From Lolium rigidum (Eukaryota > Streptophyta > Magnoliopsida > Poales > Poaceae), in assembly GCF_022539505.1 (NCBI RefSeq), contig NC_061509.1, positions 207,352,254-207,416,253 of the forward strand: DNA of 64,000 bases, given 5' to 3'. A program made the position numbers and the translations under genes. The notes beneath the pieces were generated by a model that was not told where the DNA came from, made no database searches, and saw only the letters and a list, made by a program, of their open reading frames with translations. How positions within the stretch are numbered: position 1 is the stretch's first letter; the number at the start of each line of letters is the position of its first letter. Of this stretch, positions 35,359 through 47,194 are shown one piece after another.

Positions 35359-36858
35359 GGGCATCTCCAGCGGTGCGATGCAAACGGACGTTGAGCGATC
35401 GTTTGTATCCGCCGTGACCGGAAATGCGTCTGGCACCACCTTCAGCGGGGCGATCCAAAGTGATCGGGCCGTCCGCGGAGACGCAAACCTGGCCCAAATA
35501 TGCGCTAGGTTTGCTTCTCGGCGGACGCTGCGCGGACGCGCAAAGTGTCCGCTCGGTCCTCGCGCGGGCTCGCCTGGCAGCGGCACAACTGCTTCGTCTT
35601 CCGCGGTATTACTTCTGGGCGGCGCGCTGCAGCCTTTGCAGGGGCCGTGTTAATGGCGTGCCTCGGCTTCCGCGAGCGTGCGCAGCTAGTAGGCGTTGCA
35701 CTGGTAGGCCATTGAAGGCGAGATGGCGTCGGAGCCTCTTAAAGGGACGCTGCCGGCGCCCATTTCCCCGACCAAAACCATTGGCAAAATCCCACAGTAG
35801 CCACCACACCGACGCCATGGGGAAGAAATGCTGGCCGTTCCGGAAGACGAAGAACGACCAGGAGGCTAGCGGCTCGCGTTGCGGCAAGAAGGCACGGGTC
35901 GGCCGGTACGTCCGCGTTGACCTCGCGCGGCAGCTATGGGAGGAAAACCGGCCGGTACCATGGCCGGACGCGAACTTGCCGGGAGGGGGCTGGTACCTGA
36001 ACTCGCGGCGCGCGCCGGTCCCCCCCAGCCGCGCGAGGGCTGAGAGCGGCGGGACGAGGTGCGGCGCCGCCGCGCGGTCTTTCCGCCGGATCTGCGGGAG
36101 GATCCGGCGTACGCGCTAAACTCCTACAACTGGATTTCCTTCGGGACGTGGGAGATCGACGCGCGGCGCCGCGCTGCCTACCTCGCCGACGTAGACTACT
36201 TCGAGCGCGAGATCGCCGCCGAAGAAGAAGATAACGACCACGAGGACGCGGACGAGGACGGCGACGAGGACGAGGACGGCGACGTGACCATGCCGCAGTA
36301 CGACCACGACGATGGCGGATCGGCGTGGGATCCGGAGACCCAGCCGCCGGACATTTCAGAGGAGGAGGCCATTGCCATGGCACTGGCCAACAGCGAGCAG
36401 GACGAGCTCAACGAGCTCGCTTTGTGGGACGGGCTCGCAATCCAGCTCCGCGAGGCAGCGCTCGCGCAGGGGAGGCCGGCGACTCCTCCGACCACGTCGA
36501 CGCGTTCCAACGTCCGCGCTCCGCCTGCTTCTCCAGTGTGGGATCCCTGGCCACAGCCTCCTGCCCGTGCGGCGGTACCTCCTCCAGCGCCGGCGTACGA
36601 GCTTCCATGGCCGACGCCGCAGCTGATTGACCTCGTCAGCGACGACGACCAGTAGACAGCGCGTATTTTAGCACGCCTTTCTGGTTTTTTTATGTCCTTT
36701 TTATTATCATGTAAATTATGGCGTATGAATGAAAAAAAATTTATGCGTCGTGCCGCTGGAGCCACCCGACGCAAACGGACACCCGGACGGTTTCGACCAT
36801 TTGGCCCGACGCAAGTTCGTTTGGACGTCCGAAATGCGTCGCGCCGCTGGAGATGCCC
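35359..36858 (+). mobile_element. Harbinger-type element H4 carrying an ORF
   Basis: 1500 bp. Left GGGCATCTCCAGCGGTGCGA, right reverse complement GGGCATCTCCAGCGGCGCGA, perfect TAA duplication (35356-35358, 36859-36861). No transposase. The terminal family is the same as H1 and H5, so H1-type transposase is the plausible mobiliser. Confidence 0.88.
35817..36655 (+). pseudogene. H4 cargo ORF: acidic protein with UIM-like and SIM-like motifs (one frameshift)
   Basis: Starts at ATG 35817 (MGKKCWPFRKTKNDQEAS) with an N-terminal block containing VRVDLARQLWEENRPVPWP and GGGWYLNSRRAPVPP. It leaves frame near a run of seven C (36020-36026) and continues from about 36059 (RRRRAVFPPDLREDPAYA) to TAG 36653-36655, about 279 codons in all. 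An Asp/Glu-rich stretch follows (36217-36310). SEEEAIAMALANSEQDE resembles a ubiquitin-interacting motif. The last residues LIDLVSDDDQ fit a SUMO-interacting motif (hydrophobic core plus acidic tail). No enzyme domain. The motif calls are inference from short patterns. Confidence 0.55.
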
Positions 36859-36861
36859 TAA

Positions 36862-37296
36862 TATTTTTGTCCAACCCTTTCGGTTCGACTCTGACCAATA
36901 AGAAACTTCTCGGGAGCGCCCAACATAGGTGAAAACTGTAGCCACATGGGATACCGATAGGCGGGTACCACATGCCAGCAATCCAAATCATATCCCATGT
37001 CAGGACCTCTCCCACGCCCCGTCAAATCATCGCGCCGCCTCCCCCTTTCAGCACCGACAGTTTAGCGGTGCATACACCAACCATGCGCCTCTCCCCTCCC
37101 CCGTCTCACCTAGGAGGCCGGCAAATTTCGACCAAGCCAATGTTTGTCAACTCGCGCACGAACTCGTGGCGACCTCACGTGCTCGCCTTACACGCAAGGT
37201 CTTCGCCCATTTGACTCGATAGCATTCATTTATAGATTTTTGCCGCCCTCGTTGTCATTTGGTTGATTGATTGATTCATTATTTGCTCCATAGAAT
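36862..37296. other. Flank between H4 and H3
   Basis: No gene seen. Probably includes 5' sequence of H3. Confidence 0.4.
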
Positions 37297-38018
37297 ATGG
37301 ATAACGACTATGAGTTGATGGTCCATAAATTCATAAAAGACGAAGGCAATGTCGCCGACTATGAAGACAAGCACTTGATGATCATCGCTTGTCTTCTACA
37401 ATTACAAGAGGACAAGCAGAAAAATGCAGCTCCCAAGCATGGAGGTTTGAAGATCGGAAGAAGACCAATCCAAGGCAGAGACTAGAAGGTCATTGCATGT
37501 TATACGTTGACTATTGACTATTTTTCCCACGTGCAAACATATACCCGAAATGATTTTGGGTGGCGCTATATGATGAAGAACAAGGAGTTGTTCCTCAAGA
37601 TGTTGCATGATGTGAGGAGGGGGACGATACTCCGCGGTCAAGAATAACATTGTCGGAATGCCCGGTTTCTCATTATTTCACAAATGCATTGCTTCTATGA
37701 GGGTGTGATACGGAGCTCCTACCGATATAGCTGACAACTACCTAAGTATGTATGTGTCCACAAAGCCACGAACAAATTATGCAGGACGATGGTGGCGTTA
37801 TTTTGGACCACACTATTTGAGAAAAATAAATGATGTACAAACACCTTGGACCATGACCCAAAGTGTTGCAAGAGGATTTTCTGGGATGGTTGAAAACATC
37901 GATTACATAATGTGATCCTAGAAAATAGTCCATTTTTACTTGGCAACGTTTGTACAGAGGACATAACAGAGAGTGTGGTGTGGTTTAAGCTGTGGCAGAT
38001 TATGGCATGTGAATCTAA
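37297..38018 (+). pseudogene. Old Harbinger transposase H3, 5' part
   Basis: Begins at ATG 37297 (MDNDYELMVHKFIKDEGNVA). Frameshifted blocks then follow the order of the H1 transposase: WRYMMKNKELFLKMLHDVRR, TDIADNYLSMYVSTK, WWRYFGPHYLR and SGMVENIDYIM, the last matching GSIDCMH with the catalytic Asp. Multiple stops. Interrupted at TAA 38016-38018 by H2; the 3' part resumes at 48205. Confidence 0.65.
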
Positions 38019-38974
38019 GGCTGGTGCCAACGCAGGCGTTAGGGGAGGCGCTACCGCCCGAGGCGGGGCGAGAGCTAGGCGAGAGGGCAGCGCGGGGCGG
38101 TGGCGCGGGCGCCCGGCGCTATCGCCCGCTACCGCCCGCGCTGGCGGCGAGAGGGAGGCGATAGGCGGGCGAGAGGCGGGGCGGCGCGCTGGCAGCACGG
38201 GGCGAGAGGGCGGGCGAGAGAGCGGGCGTAACGGCTAGCTGAGGTGGCGCGATCTGATTCGTCCACGTCAGCTAGCCGTTGGGGTAGCCGTTGCTGGTTC
38301 AAAAAATCCGGAAAAAATGCCAAAACCCCCTATAAATACCCCCCATATGGTTTCACTCATTCCACACCTCACTTCATCTCCTCCACTCTCCATTTCCACT
38401 CCTCTCAACGCCATGTCTTCGTCTAGCAGCAGTTCGAGCGACGGAATGGATGGTGATATGATCGCTGCATTCCAGGCGGAGTATGAGGAGGAGATGCTCA
38501 ACGAGGAGCCGGAGCCAAGACGGCCGCGACGCCGCAGAGAGTTCATCAGGCGTGATCGTCTGGGTGCCCACGATCGGCTCTTCGAGGACTACTTCGCCGA
38601 CGACTGCAATTATCCTCCGAGCTACTTTCGGCGAAGGTACCGGATGAGACGATCCCTCTTTCTGCGCATTGTGGATAGATTGGGTGAATACTCTCCGTAT
38701 TTCACCCAAAGAGCTGATGCTCTCAACCGTGCTGGTTTTTCTCCCCTGCAAAAGTGTACTGCGGCTTTGCGTCTGTTAGCTTATGGAGCCGCTGCAGATA
38801 CAATAGATGAGTGGCTTAAGTTAGCTAGACAAACTTCATCAGATTGTCTAGATAGATTCTGTGAAGGCACATTGACTATTACGGGGAGACATTTTGTCGT
38901 CGACCAACTGTCGAGCATACTCAGTGTCTGTTAGCGAAAGCCGAGGAGCGTGGCTTTCCGGACATGTTAGGGAG

Positions 38975-40596
38975 TGATACGTCTCCGACGTATCGATAAT
39001 TTCTTATGTTGCATGCCACATTATTGATGTTATCTACATGTTTTATGCACACTTTATGTCATATTCGTGCATTTTCTGGAACTAACCTATTAACAAGATG
39101 CCGAAGTGCCGATTGCTGTTTTCTCGCTGTTTTTGGTTTCAGAAATCCTAGTAAGGAAATATTCTCGGAATTGGACGAAATCAAAGCCCGGGGGCCTATT
39201 TTTCCACGAAGCTTCCGGAAGTCCGAAGACGAGACGAAGAGGGGCCACGGGGTGGCCAAACCCTAGGGCGGCGCGGCCCCACCCCCGGCCGCGCCGGCCT
39301 ATGGTGTGGGCCCCCGTGCCGCCTCTTGACTTGCCCTTCCGCCTACTTAAAGCCTCCGTGACGAAACCCCCGGTACCGAGAGCCACGATACGGAAAACCT
39401 TCCGGAGACGCCGTCGCCGCCGATCCCATCTCGGGGGATCCGAGGAGATCGCCTCCGGCACCCTGCCGGAGAGGGGAATCATCCCCCGGAGGACTCTACG
39501 CCGCCATGGTCGCCTCCGGTGTGATGTGTGAGTAATCTACCCCTGGACTATGGGTCCATAGCAGTAGCTAGATGGTTTTCTTCTCCCCATTGTGCTATCA
39601 TTGTCGGACCTTGTGAGCTGCCTAACATGATCAAGATCATCTATCTGTAATTCTATATGTTGCGTTTGTTGGGATCCGATGAATAGAGAATACTTGTTAT
39701 GTTGATTATCAAAGTTATGCTTATGTGTTGTTTATGATCTTGCATGCTCTCCGTTACTAGTAGATGCTATGGCCAAGTAGATGCTTGTAACTCCAAGAGG
39801 GAGTACTTATGCTCGATAGTGGGTTCATGCACGCATTGACACCAGGACGAGTGACGAAAGTTCTAAGGTTGTGTTGTGCTTTGTTGCCACTAGGGATAAA
39901 ACATTGATGCTATGTCTAAGGATGTAGTTGTTGATTACATTACGCACCATACTTAATGCAATTGTCCGTTGCTTGCAACTTAATGCTGGAGGAGGTTCGG
40001 ATGATAACTCTGAAGGTGGACTTTTTAGGCATAGATGCGGTTGGATGGCGGTCTATGTACTTTGTCGTAATGCCCAATTAAATCTCACTATACTCATCAT
40101 GATATGTATGTGCATTGTCATGCTCTCTTTATTTGTCAATTGCCCAAGCTGTAATTTGTTCACCCAACATGCTTGTTCGTCTTATGGGAGAGACACCTCT
40201 AGTGAGCTGTGGACCCCGGTCCAATTCTCTTTACTTGAAATACAATCTCTCGCAATACTTGTTTTACTGTTTTCTCTGCAAACAATCATCTTCCACACAA
40301 TACGGTTAATCCTTTGTTACAGCAAGCCGGTGAGATTGACAACCTCACTGTTTCGTTGGGGCAAAGTACTTTGGTTGTGTTGTGCAGGTTCCACGTTGGC
40401 GCCGGAATCCCTGGTGTTGCGCCGCACTACATCTCGCCGCCATCAACTTTCAACGTGCTTCTTGACTCCTACTGGTCCGATTAAACCTTGGTTTCTTACT
40501 GAGGGAAACTTGCCGCTGTGCGCATCACACCTTCCTCTTGGGGTTCCCAATGGACGCGTGTCGAACGAAAAGACAATACGTCAACCACGCGCATCA
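38975..40596 (+). repeat. 5' LTR of element C
   Basis: TATA-like CTACTTAAAGCC at about 39343. A 22-nt exon from ATG 39506 (context GCCGCCATGG) to donor GTGAGTAA (39528). Acceptor TTGTGCAG ending 40387 gives a predicted 860-nt intron; the frame then stays open to 40743, beyond the LTR end. Confidence 0.9.
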
Positions 40597-40606
40597 AGCA
40601 AATTTC

Positions 40607-40623
40607 TGGCGCCGTTGCGGGGA
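40607..40623 (+). other. Primer-binding site of element C (tRNA-Asp)
   Basis: TGGCGCCGTTGCGGGGA, the tRNA-Asp complement lacking one C, 10 nt after the LTR. Confidence 0.75.
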
Positions 40624-40851
40624 GATCAAGACACGCTGCAAGGGGAGTCTCCACTTCTCAATCTCTTTACTTTGTTTTTGTCTTTCTTAGTTTTATTTAC
40701 TACTTTGTTTGCTGCACTAAATCAAAATACAAAAAAAAATTAGTTGCTAGTTTTACTTTATTTGCTATCTTGTTTGCTATATCAAAAACACAAAAAAATT
40801 AGTTTACTTGCATTTACTTTATCTAGTTTGCTTTATTTACTTGTTGCTAAA

Positions 40852-42970
40852 ATGGCCAACGCTGAAAATACTAAGTTGTGTGACTTCACAACCACAAATA
40901 ATAATGATTTCTTATGCACACCTATTGCTCCACCTGCTACTACAGCAGAATTCTTTGAAATTAAACCTGCTTTACTTGAATCTTGTTATGAAAGATCAAT
41001 TTTCTGGAATTAGTTCGATGATGCTTGCTGCCCATCTTAATAATTTTGTTGAACTATGTGAAATGCAAAAATATAAAGATGTAGATGGTGATATTATTAA
41101 ACTAAAATTGTTCCCTTTCTCATTAAGAGGAAGAGCTAAAGATTGGTTGCTATCTCTACCTAAGAATAGTATTGATTCATGGACTAAATGCAAGGATGCT
41201 TTTATTGGTAGATATTATCCCCCTGCTAAAATTATATCTTTGAGGAGTAGCATAATGAATTTCAAACAATTAGATACTGAACATGTTGCTCAAGCTTGGG
41301 AAAGAATGAAATCTCTGGTTAAAAATTGCCCAACCCATGGAGTGACTACTTGGATGATCATCCAAACCTTCTATGCGGGACTAAATTTTTCTTCACGGAA
41401 TTTATTGGATTCAGTCTGCTGGAGGTACCTTTATGTCCATCACTCTTGGTGAAGCAACAAGGCTTCTTGATAATATGATGATCAACTACTCCGAATGGCA
41501 CACGGAAAGATCTCCACAAGGTAAGAAGGTAAATTACGTTGAAGAATCCTCTTCCTTGAATGATAAGGTTGATGCTATTATGTCTATGCTTGTGAATGAT
41601 AGGACTAATATTGATCCTAATAATGTTCCGTTAGCTTCACTGGTTGCACAAGAAGAACATGTTGATGTAAACTTCATTAAAAATAATAATTTCAACAACA
41701 ATGCTTACCGGAACAATTCTAGTAACAACTATAGGCCATATCCTTATAATAATGGCAACGGCTATGGTAATTCTTATGGAAATTCTTACAACAATAATAG
41801 TAATTCACCCCCTGGACTTGAAGCCATGCTTAAAGAATTTATTAGTACACAAACTGCTTTTAACAACTCTGTTGAAGAAAAGCTTGGTAAAATTGATATA
41901 CTTGCTTCTAAAGTCGATAGTCTTGCTGCTGATGTTGATCTTTTGAAATCAAAAGTTTTGCCTAATGAGAATTATCATAATAAAATTGTTACTACAGCAA
42001 ATGCCATTCAAGTTAGAATTAATGAGAATATAAGATTAATGGCTGAACTGCGTGCTAGGTGGGATAGAGAAGAAAATGAAAAACTAGCTAAAGAGAAGAA
42101 TATAGCTAAAGTTTGGACTATTACCACCACTAGTAATGCTAATGCTACACATGTTGCTGCACCTCCTACTCACACTAATAAAAGAATTGGTGTTAGCAAT
42201 GTTTCCACTTCTAATGCAAAGCGCGAAAAATTGCTGAAAGCTGCTAAAGCTAGCTGAAGCTTCCTGTGATAAAGTCTGCTGAAATTTTTTCCAACATTGG
42301 GGATGATGATCCCATTGCTTTAGATTATAATGGTTTGAATTTTGATGATTGCCACATCTCTGAAGTTATAAAGTTCTTGCAAAAACTTGCTAAAAGTCCT
42401 AATGCTAGTGCTATAAATTTGGCTTTCACGCATCATATTACAAATGCTCTCATAAAAGCTAGAGAAGAGAAACTAGAGCGCGAAGCCTCTATTCCTAAAA
42501 AGCTAGAGGATGGTTGGGAGCCCATCATTAAGATGAAGGTTAAAGATTTTGATTGTAATGCTTTATGTGATCTTGGTGCAAGTATTTACGTTATGCCTAA
42601 GAAAATTTATAATATGCTTGACTTGCCACCGCTGAAAAATTGTTATTTGGATGTTAATCTTGCTGATCATTCTACAAAGAAACCTTTGGGTAAAGTTGAT
42701 AATGTTCGCATTAACGTTAACAATAATCTTGTTCCCGTTGATTTTGTTGTCTTGAATATTGAATGCAATGCATCTTGTCCCATTATATTGGGAAGACCTT
42801 TTCTTCGAACTGTTGGTGCTATTATTGATATGAGGGAAGGTAATATAAAATATCAATTTTCTCTCAAGAAAGGTATGGAACACTTCCCTAGAAAGAGAAT
42901 AAAGGTACCTTATGATTCTATTATTAGAACAAATTATGATGTTGATGCTTCATCTCTCGATGTTACTTGA
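40852..42970 (+). pseudogene. gag-protease polyprotein of element C (frameshifts at CTG/CAG)
   Basis: Builds the particle and matures it. The gene spans about 706 codons from ATG 40852 to the stop at 42968-42970. Gag core: LNNFVELCEMQKY, LFPFSLRGRAKDWLLSLP, NFKQLDTEHVAQAWERMK, IQTFYAGL. An Asn/Gly/Tyr-rich linker (about 41690-41810) stands where a CCHC knuckle would be expected, and none is seen. A coiled-coil-like segment (KIDILASKVDSLAADVDLLK) follows. Retropepsin: CDLGASIYVMPKKIY (Asp-Leu-Gly-Ala-Ser) and IILGRPFLRT. Comparison with E shows indels at 40975-40978, 41016-41017, 41024-41027, 41412-41418 and near 42244-42274, nearly all at CTG/CAG. No pol follows. Confidence 0.85.
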
Positions 42971-45577
42971 TACACACTTTCTGCGCCTAGGTGAAAGGCG
43001 TTAAAGAAAAGCGCTTATGGGAGACAACCCATGTTTTTACCTACAGTACTTTGTTTTTATTTTGTGTCTTGGAAGTTGTTTGCTACTGTAGCAACCTCTC
43101 CTTATCTTAGTTTTGTGTTTTGTTGTGCCAAGTTAAGCCGTTGATAGAAAAGTAAGTACTAGATTTGGATTACTGCGCAGTTCCAGATTTCTTTGCTGTC
43201 ACGAATCTGGGTCGACCTCCCTGTAGGTAGCTCAGAAAATTATGCCAATTTACGTGCATGATCCACAGATATGTACGCAACTTTCATTCAATTTGAGCAT
43301 TTTCATTTGAGCAAGTCTGGTGCCATTTTAAAATTCGTCAATACGAACTGTTCTGTTTTGACAGATTCTGCCTTTTATTTCGCATTGCCTCTTTCGCTAT
43401 GATGGATGAATTTCTTTGATCCACTAATGTCCAGTAGCATTATGCAATGTCCAGAAGTGTTAAGAATGATTGTGTCACCTCTGAATATGTCAATTTATAT
43501 TGTGCACTAACCCTCTAATGAGTTGTTTCGAGTTTGGTGTGGAGGAAGTTTTCAAGGATCAAGAGAGGAGTATGATGCAACATGATAAAGGAGAGTGAAA
43601 GCTCTAAGCTTGGGGATGCACCCGGTGGTTCACCCCTGCATATATCAAGAAGACTCAAGCTTCTAAGCTTGGGGATGCCCAAGGCATCCCCTTCTTCATC
43701 GACAACATTATCAGGTTCCTCCCCTGAAACTATATTTTTATTCCATCACATCTTATGTGCTTTTTCTTGGAGCGTCGGTTTGTTTTTGTTTTTGTTTTGT
43801 TTGAATAAAATGGATCCTAGCATTCACTTTATGGGAGAGATACACGCTCCGCTGTAGCATATGGACAAGTATGTCCTTGGTTTCTACTCATAGTATTCAT
43901 GGCGAAGTTTCTCCTTCGTTAAATTGTTATATGGTTGGAATTGGAAAATGATACATGTAGTAATTGCTATAAATGTCTTGGGTAATGTGATACTTGGCAA
44001 TTGTTGTGCTCATGTTTAAGCTCTTGCATCATATGCTTTGCACCCATTAATGAAGAAATACATAGAGCATGCTAAAATTTGGTTTGCATATTTGGTTTCT
44101 CTAAGGTCTAGATAATTTCTAGTATTGAGTTTGAACAACAAGGAAGACGGTGTAGAGTCTTATAATGTTTTCAATATGTCTTTTATGTGAGTTTTGCTGC
44201 ACCGGTTCATCCTTGTGTTTGTTTCAAATAAGCCTTGCTAGCCTAAACCTTGTATCGAGAGGGAATACTTCTCATGCATCCAAAATACTTGAGCCAACCA
44301 CTATGCCATTTGTGTCCACCATACCTACCTATACTACATGGTATTTTTCCGCCATTCCAAAGTAAATTGCTTGAGTGCTACCTTTAAAATTCCATCATTC
44401 ACCTTTGCAATATATAGCTCATGGGAGAAATAGCTTAAAAACTATTGTGGTATTGAATATGTAATTATGCACTTTATCTCTTATTAAGTTGCTTGTTGTG
44501 CGATAACCATGTTCACTGGGGAACGCCATCAACTCATTGTTGAATTTCATGTGAGTTGCTATGCATGTTCGTCTTGTCTGAAGTAAGGGCGATCTACACT
44601 TAGTTGAATGGTTTGAGCATGCATATTGTGAGAGAAGAACATTGGGCCGCTAACTAAAGCCATGATCCATGGTGGAAGTTTCAGTTTTGGACAAACATCC
44701 TCAAGTCTCTAATGAGAAAAGAATTAATTGTTGTCAAATGCTTAAAGCATTAAAAGAGGAGTCCATTATCATGTTGTCTATGTTGTCCCGGTATGGATGT
44801 CTAAGTTGAGAATAATCAAAAGCGAGAAATCCAAATGCGAGCTTTCTCCTTAGACCTTTGTACGAGGCGGCATAGAGGTACCCCTTTGTGAAACTTGGTT
44901 AAAGCATATGTATTGCGGTGATAATCCGGGTAGTCCAAGCTAATTAGGACAAGGTGCGGGCACTATTGGTACACTATGCATGAGGCTTGCAACTTATAAG
45001 ATATAATTTACATGATGCATATGCTTTATTACTACCGTTGACAAAATTGTTTCATGTTTTCAAAATCAAAGCTCTAGCACAAATATAGCAATCGATGCTT
45101 TTCCTCTATGAGGACCATTCTTTTACTTTCAATGTTGAGTCAGTTCACCTATTTCTATCCACCTCAAGAAGCAAACACTTGTGTGAACTGTGCATTGATT
45201 CCTACATACTTGCTTATTGCACTTATTATATTACTCTATGTTGACAATATCCATGAGATATACATGTTACAAGTTGAAAGCAACCGCTGAAACTTAATCT
45301 TCTTTTGTGTTGCTTCAATACCTTTACTTTGAATTATTGCTTTATGAGTTAACTCTTATGCAAGACTTATTGATGCTTGTCTTGAAGTGCTATTCATGAA
45401 AAGTCTTTGCTTTATGATTCACTTGTTTACTCATGTCATACACATTGTTTTGATCGCTGCATTCACTACATATGCTTTACAAATAGTATGATCAAGATTA
45501 TGATGGCATGTCACTCCGAAATTATACGTGTTATCGTTTTACCTGCTCGGGACGAGCAGAACTAAGCTTGGGGATGC
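42971..45577 (+). other. 3' noncoding region of element C, with three polypurine motifs
   Basis: 2.6 kb without credible ORFs. CTAAGCTTGGGGATGC occurs exactly at 43604-43619, 43663-43678 and 45562-45577, the last touching the 3' LTR and acting as the expected plus-strand primer. Confidence 0.75.
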
Positions 45578-47194
45578 TGATACGTCTCCGACGTATCGAT
45601 AATTTCTTATGTTCCATGCCACATTATTGATGTTATCTACATATTTTATGCACACTTTATGTCATATTCATGCATTTTACGGAACTAACCTATTAACAAG
45701 ATGCCGAAGTGCCGATTCTTGTTTTCTGCTGTTTTTGGTTTCAGAAATCCTAGTAAGGAAATATTCTCGGAAGCTGGACGAAATCAAAGCCCGGGGGCCT
45801 ATTTTTCCACGAAGCTTCCGGAAGTCCGAAGACGAGACGAAGAGGGGCCACGGGGTGGCCAAACCCTAGGGCGGCGCGGCCCCACCCCTGGCCGCGCCGG
45901 CCTATGGTGTGGGCCCCCGTGCCGCCTCTTGACTTGCCCTTCCGCCTACTTAAAGCCTCCGTGACGAAACCCCCGGTACCGAGAGCCACGATACGGAAAA
46001 CCTTCCGGAGACGCCGTCGCCGCCGATCCCATCTCGGGGGATCCAGGAGATCGCCTCCGGCACCACTGCCGGAGAGGGAATCATCCCCGGAGGACTCTAC
46101 GCCGCCATGGTCGCCTCCGGTGTGATGTGTGAGTAGTCTACCCCTGGACTATGGGTCCATAGCAGTAGCTAGATGGTTGTCTTCTCCCCATTGTGCTATC
46201 ATTGTCGGATCTTGTGAGCTGCCTAACATGATCAAGATCATCTATCCGTAATTCTATATGTTGCGTTTGTTGGGATCCGATGAATAGAGAATACTTGTTA
46301 TGTTGATTATCAAAGTTATGCTTATGTGTTGTTTATGATCTTGCATGCTCTCCGTTACTAGTAGATGCTCTGGCCAAGTAGATGCTTGTAACTCCAAGAG
46401 GGAGTACTTATGCTCGATAGTGGGTTCATGCTGCATTGACACCGGGACGAGTGACGAAAGTTCTAAGGTTGTGTTGTGCTTGTTGCCACTAGGGATAAAA
46501 CATTGATGCTATGTCTAAGGATGTAGTTGTTGATTACATTACGCACCATACTTAATGCAATTGTCTGTTGCTTGCAACTTAATGCTTGGAGGGGTTCGGA
46601 TGATAACTTTGAAGGTGGACTTTTTAGGCATAGATGCGGTTGGATGGCGGTCTATGTACTTTGTCATAATGCCCAATTAAATCTCACTATACTCATCATG
46701 ATATGTATGTGCATTGTCATGCTCTCTTTATTTGTCAATTTCCCAAGCTGTAATTTGTTCACCCAACATGCTGTTCGTCTTATGGGAGAGACACCTCTAG
46801 TGAGCTGTGGACCCCGGTCCAATTCTCTTTACTTGAAATACAATCTACTGCAATACTTGTTTTACTGTTTTCTCTGCAAACAATCATCTTCCACACAATA
46901 CGGTTAATCCTTTGTTACAGCAAGCCGGTGAGATTGACAACCTCACTGTTTCGTTGGGGCAAAGTACTTTGGTTGTGTTGTGCAGGTTCCACGTTGGCGC
47001 CGGAATCCTTGGTGTTGCGCCGCACTACATCTCGCCGCCATCAACCTTCAACGTGCTTCTTGACTCCTACTGGTCCGATTAAACCTTGGTTTCTTACTGA
47101 GGGAAACTTGCCGCTGTGCGCATCACACCTTCCTCTTGGGGTTCCCAACGGACGCGTGTCGAACGAAAAGACAATACGTCAACCACGCGCATCA
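45578..47194 (+). repeat. 3' LTR of element C
   Basis: 1617 bp, matching 38975-40596. Followed at once by the GGGAG duplication. Confidence 0.92.

Larger units (their letters stand above)
38975..47194 (+). mobile_element. LTR retrotransposon C (gag-protease only)
   Basis: LTRs of 1622 and 1617 bp, TGATACGTC...GCGCATCA, perfect GGGAG duplication (38970-38974, 47195-47199). Interior 4.98 kb: primer site, gag-pro, 2.6 kb noncoding, polypurine tract. No RT, RNase H or integrase, so non-autonomous. Gag is of the Gypsy (Retrotrans_gag) kind. LTRs are very similar, implying a fairly recent insertion, the youngest layer in this nest. Confidence 0.93.

Noticed and set aside
36059..36655. Independent host gene
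   Set aside because: It lies wholly between perfect Harbinger termini with a TAA duplication, and its 5' part is in another frame of the same element.
39928..40743. 272-codon open frame inside the 5' LTR of C, with similar frames in the other LTRs
   Set aside because: Upstream of the acceptor it overlaps the predicted intron and LTR sequence repeated in both LTRs. Only the part after the acceptor is considered, as the split micro-ORF finding.
40852..42970. Programmed frameshift between gag and protease
   Set aside because: The breaks differ between C and E and fall at CTG/CAG without a slippery heptamer plus structure. Random or technical indels explain them better.
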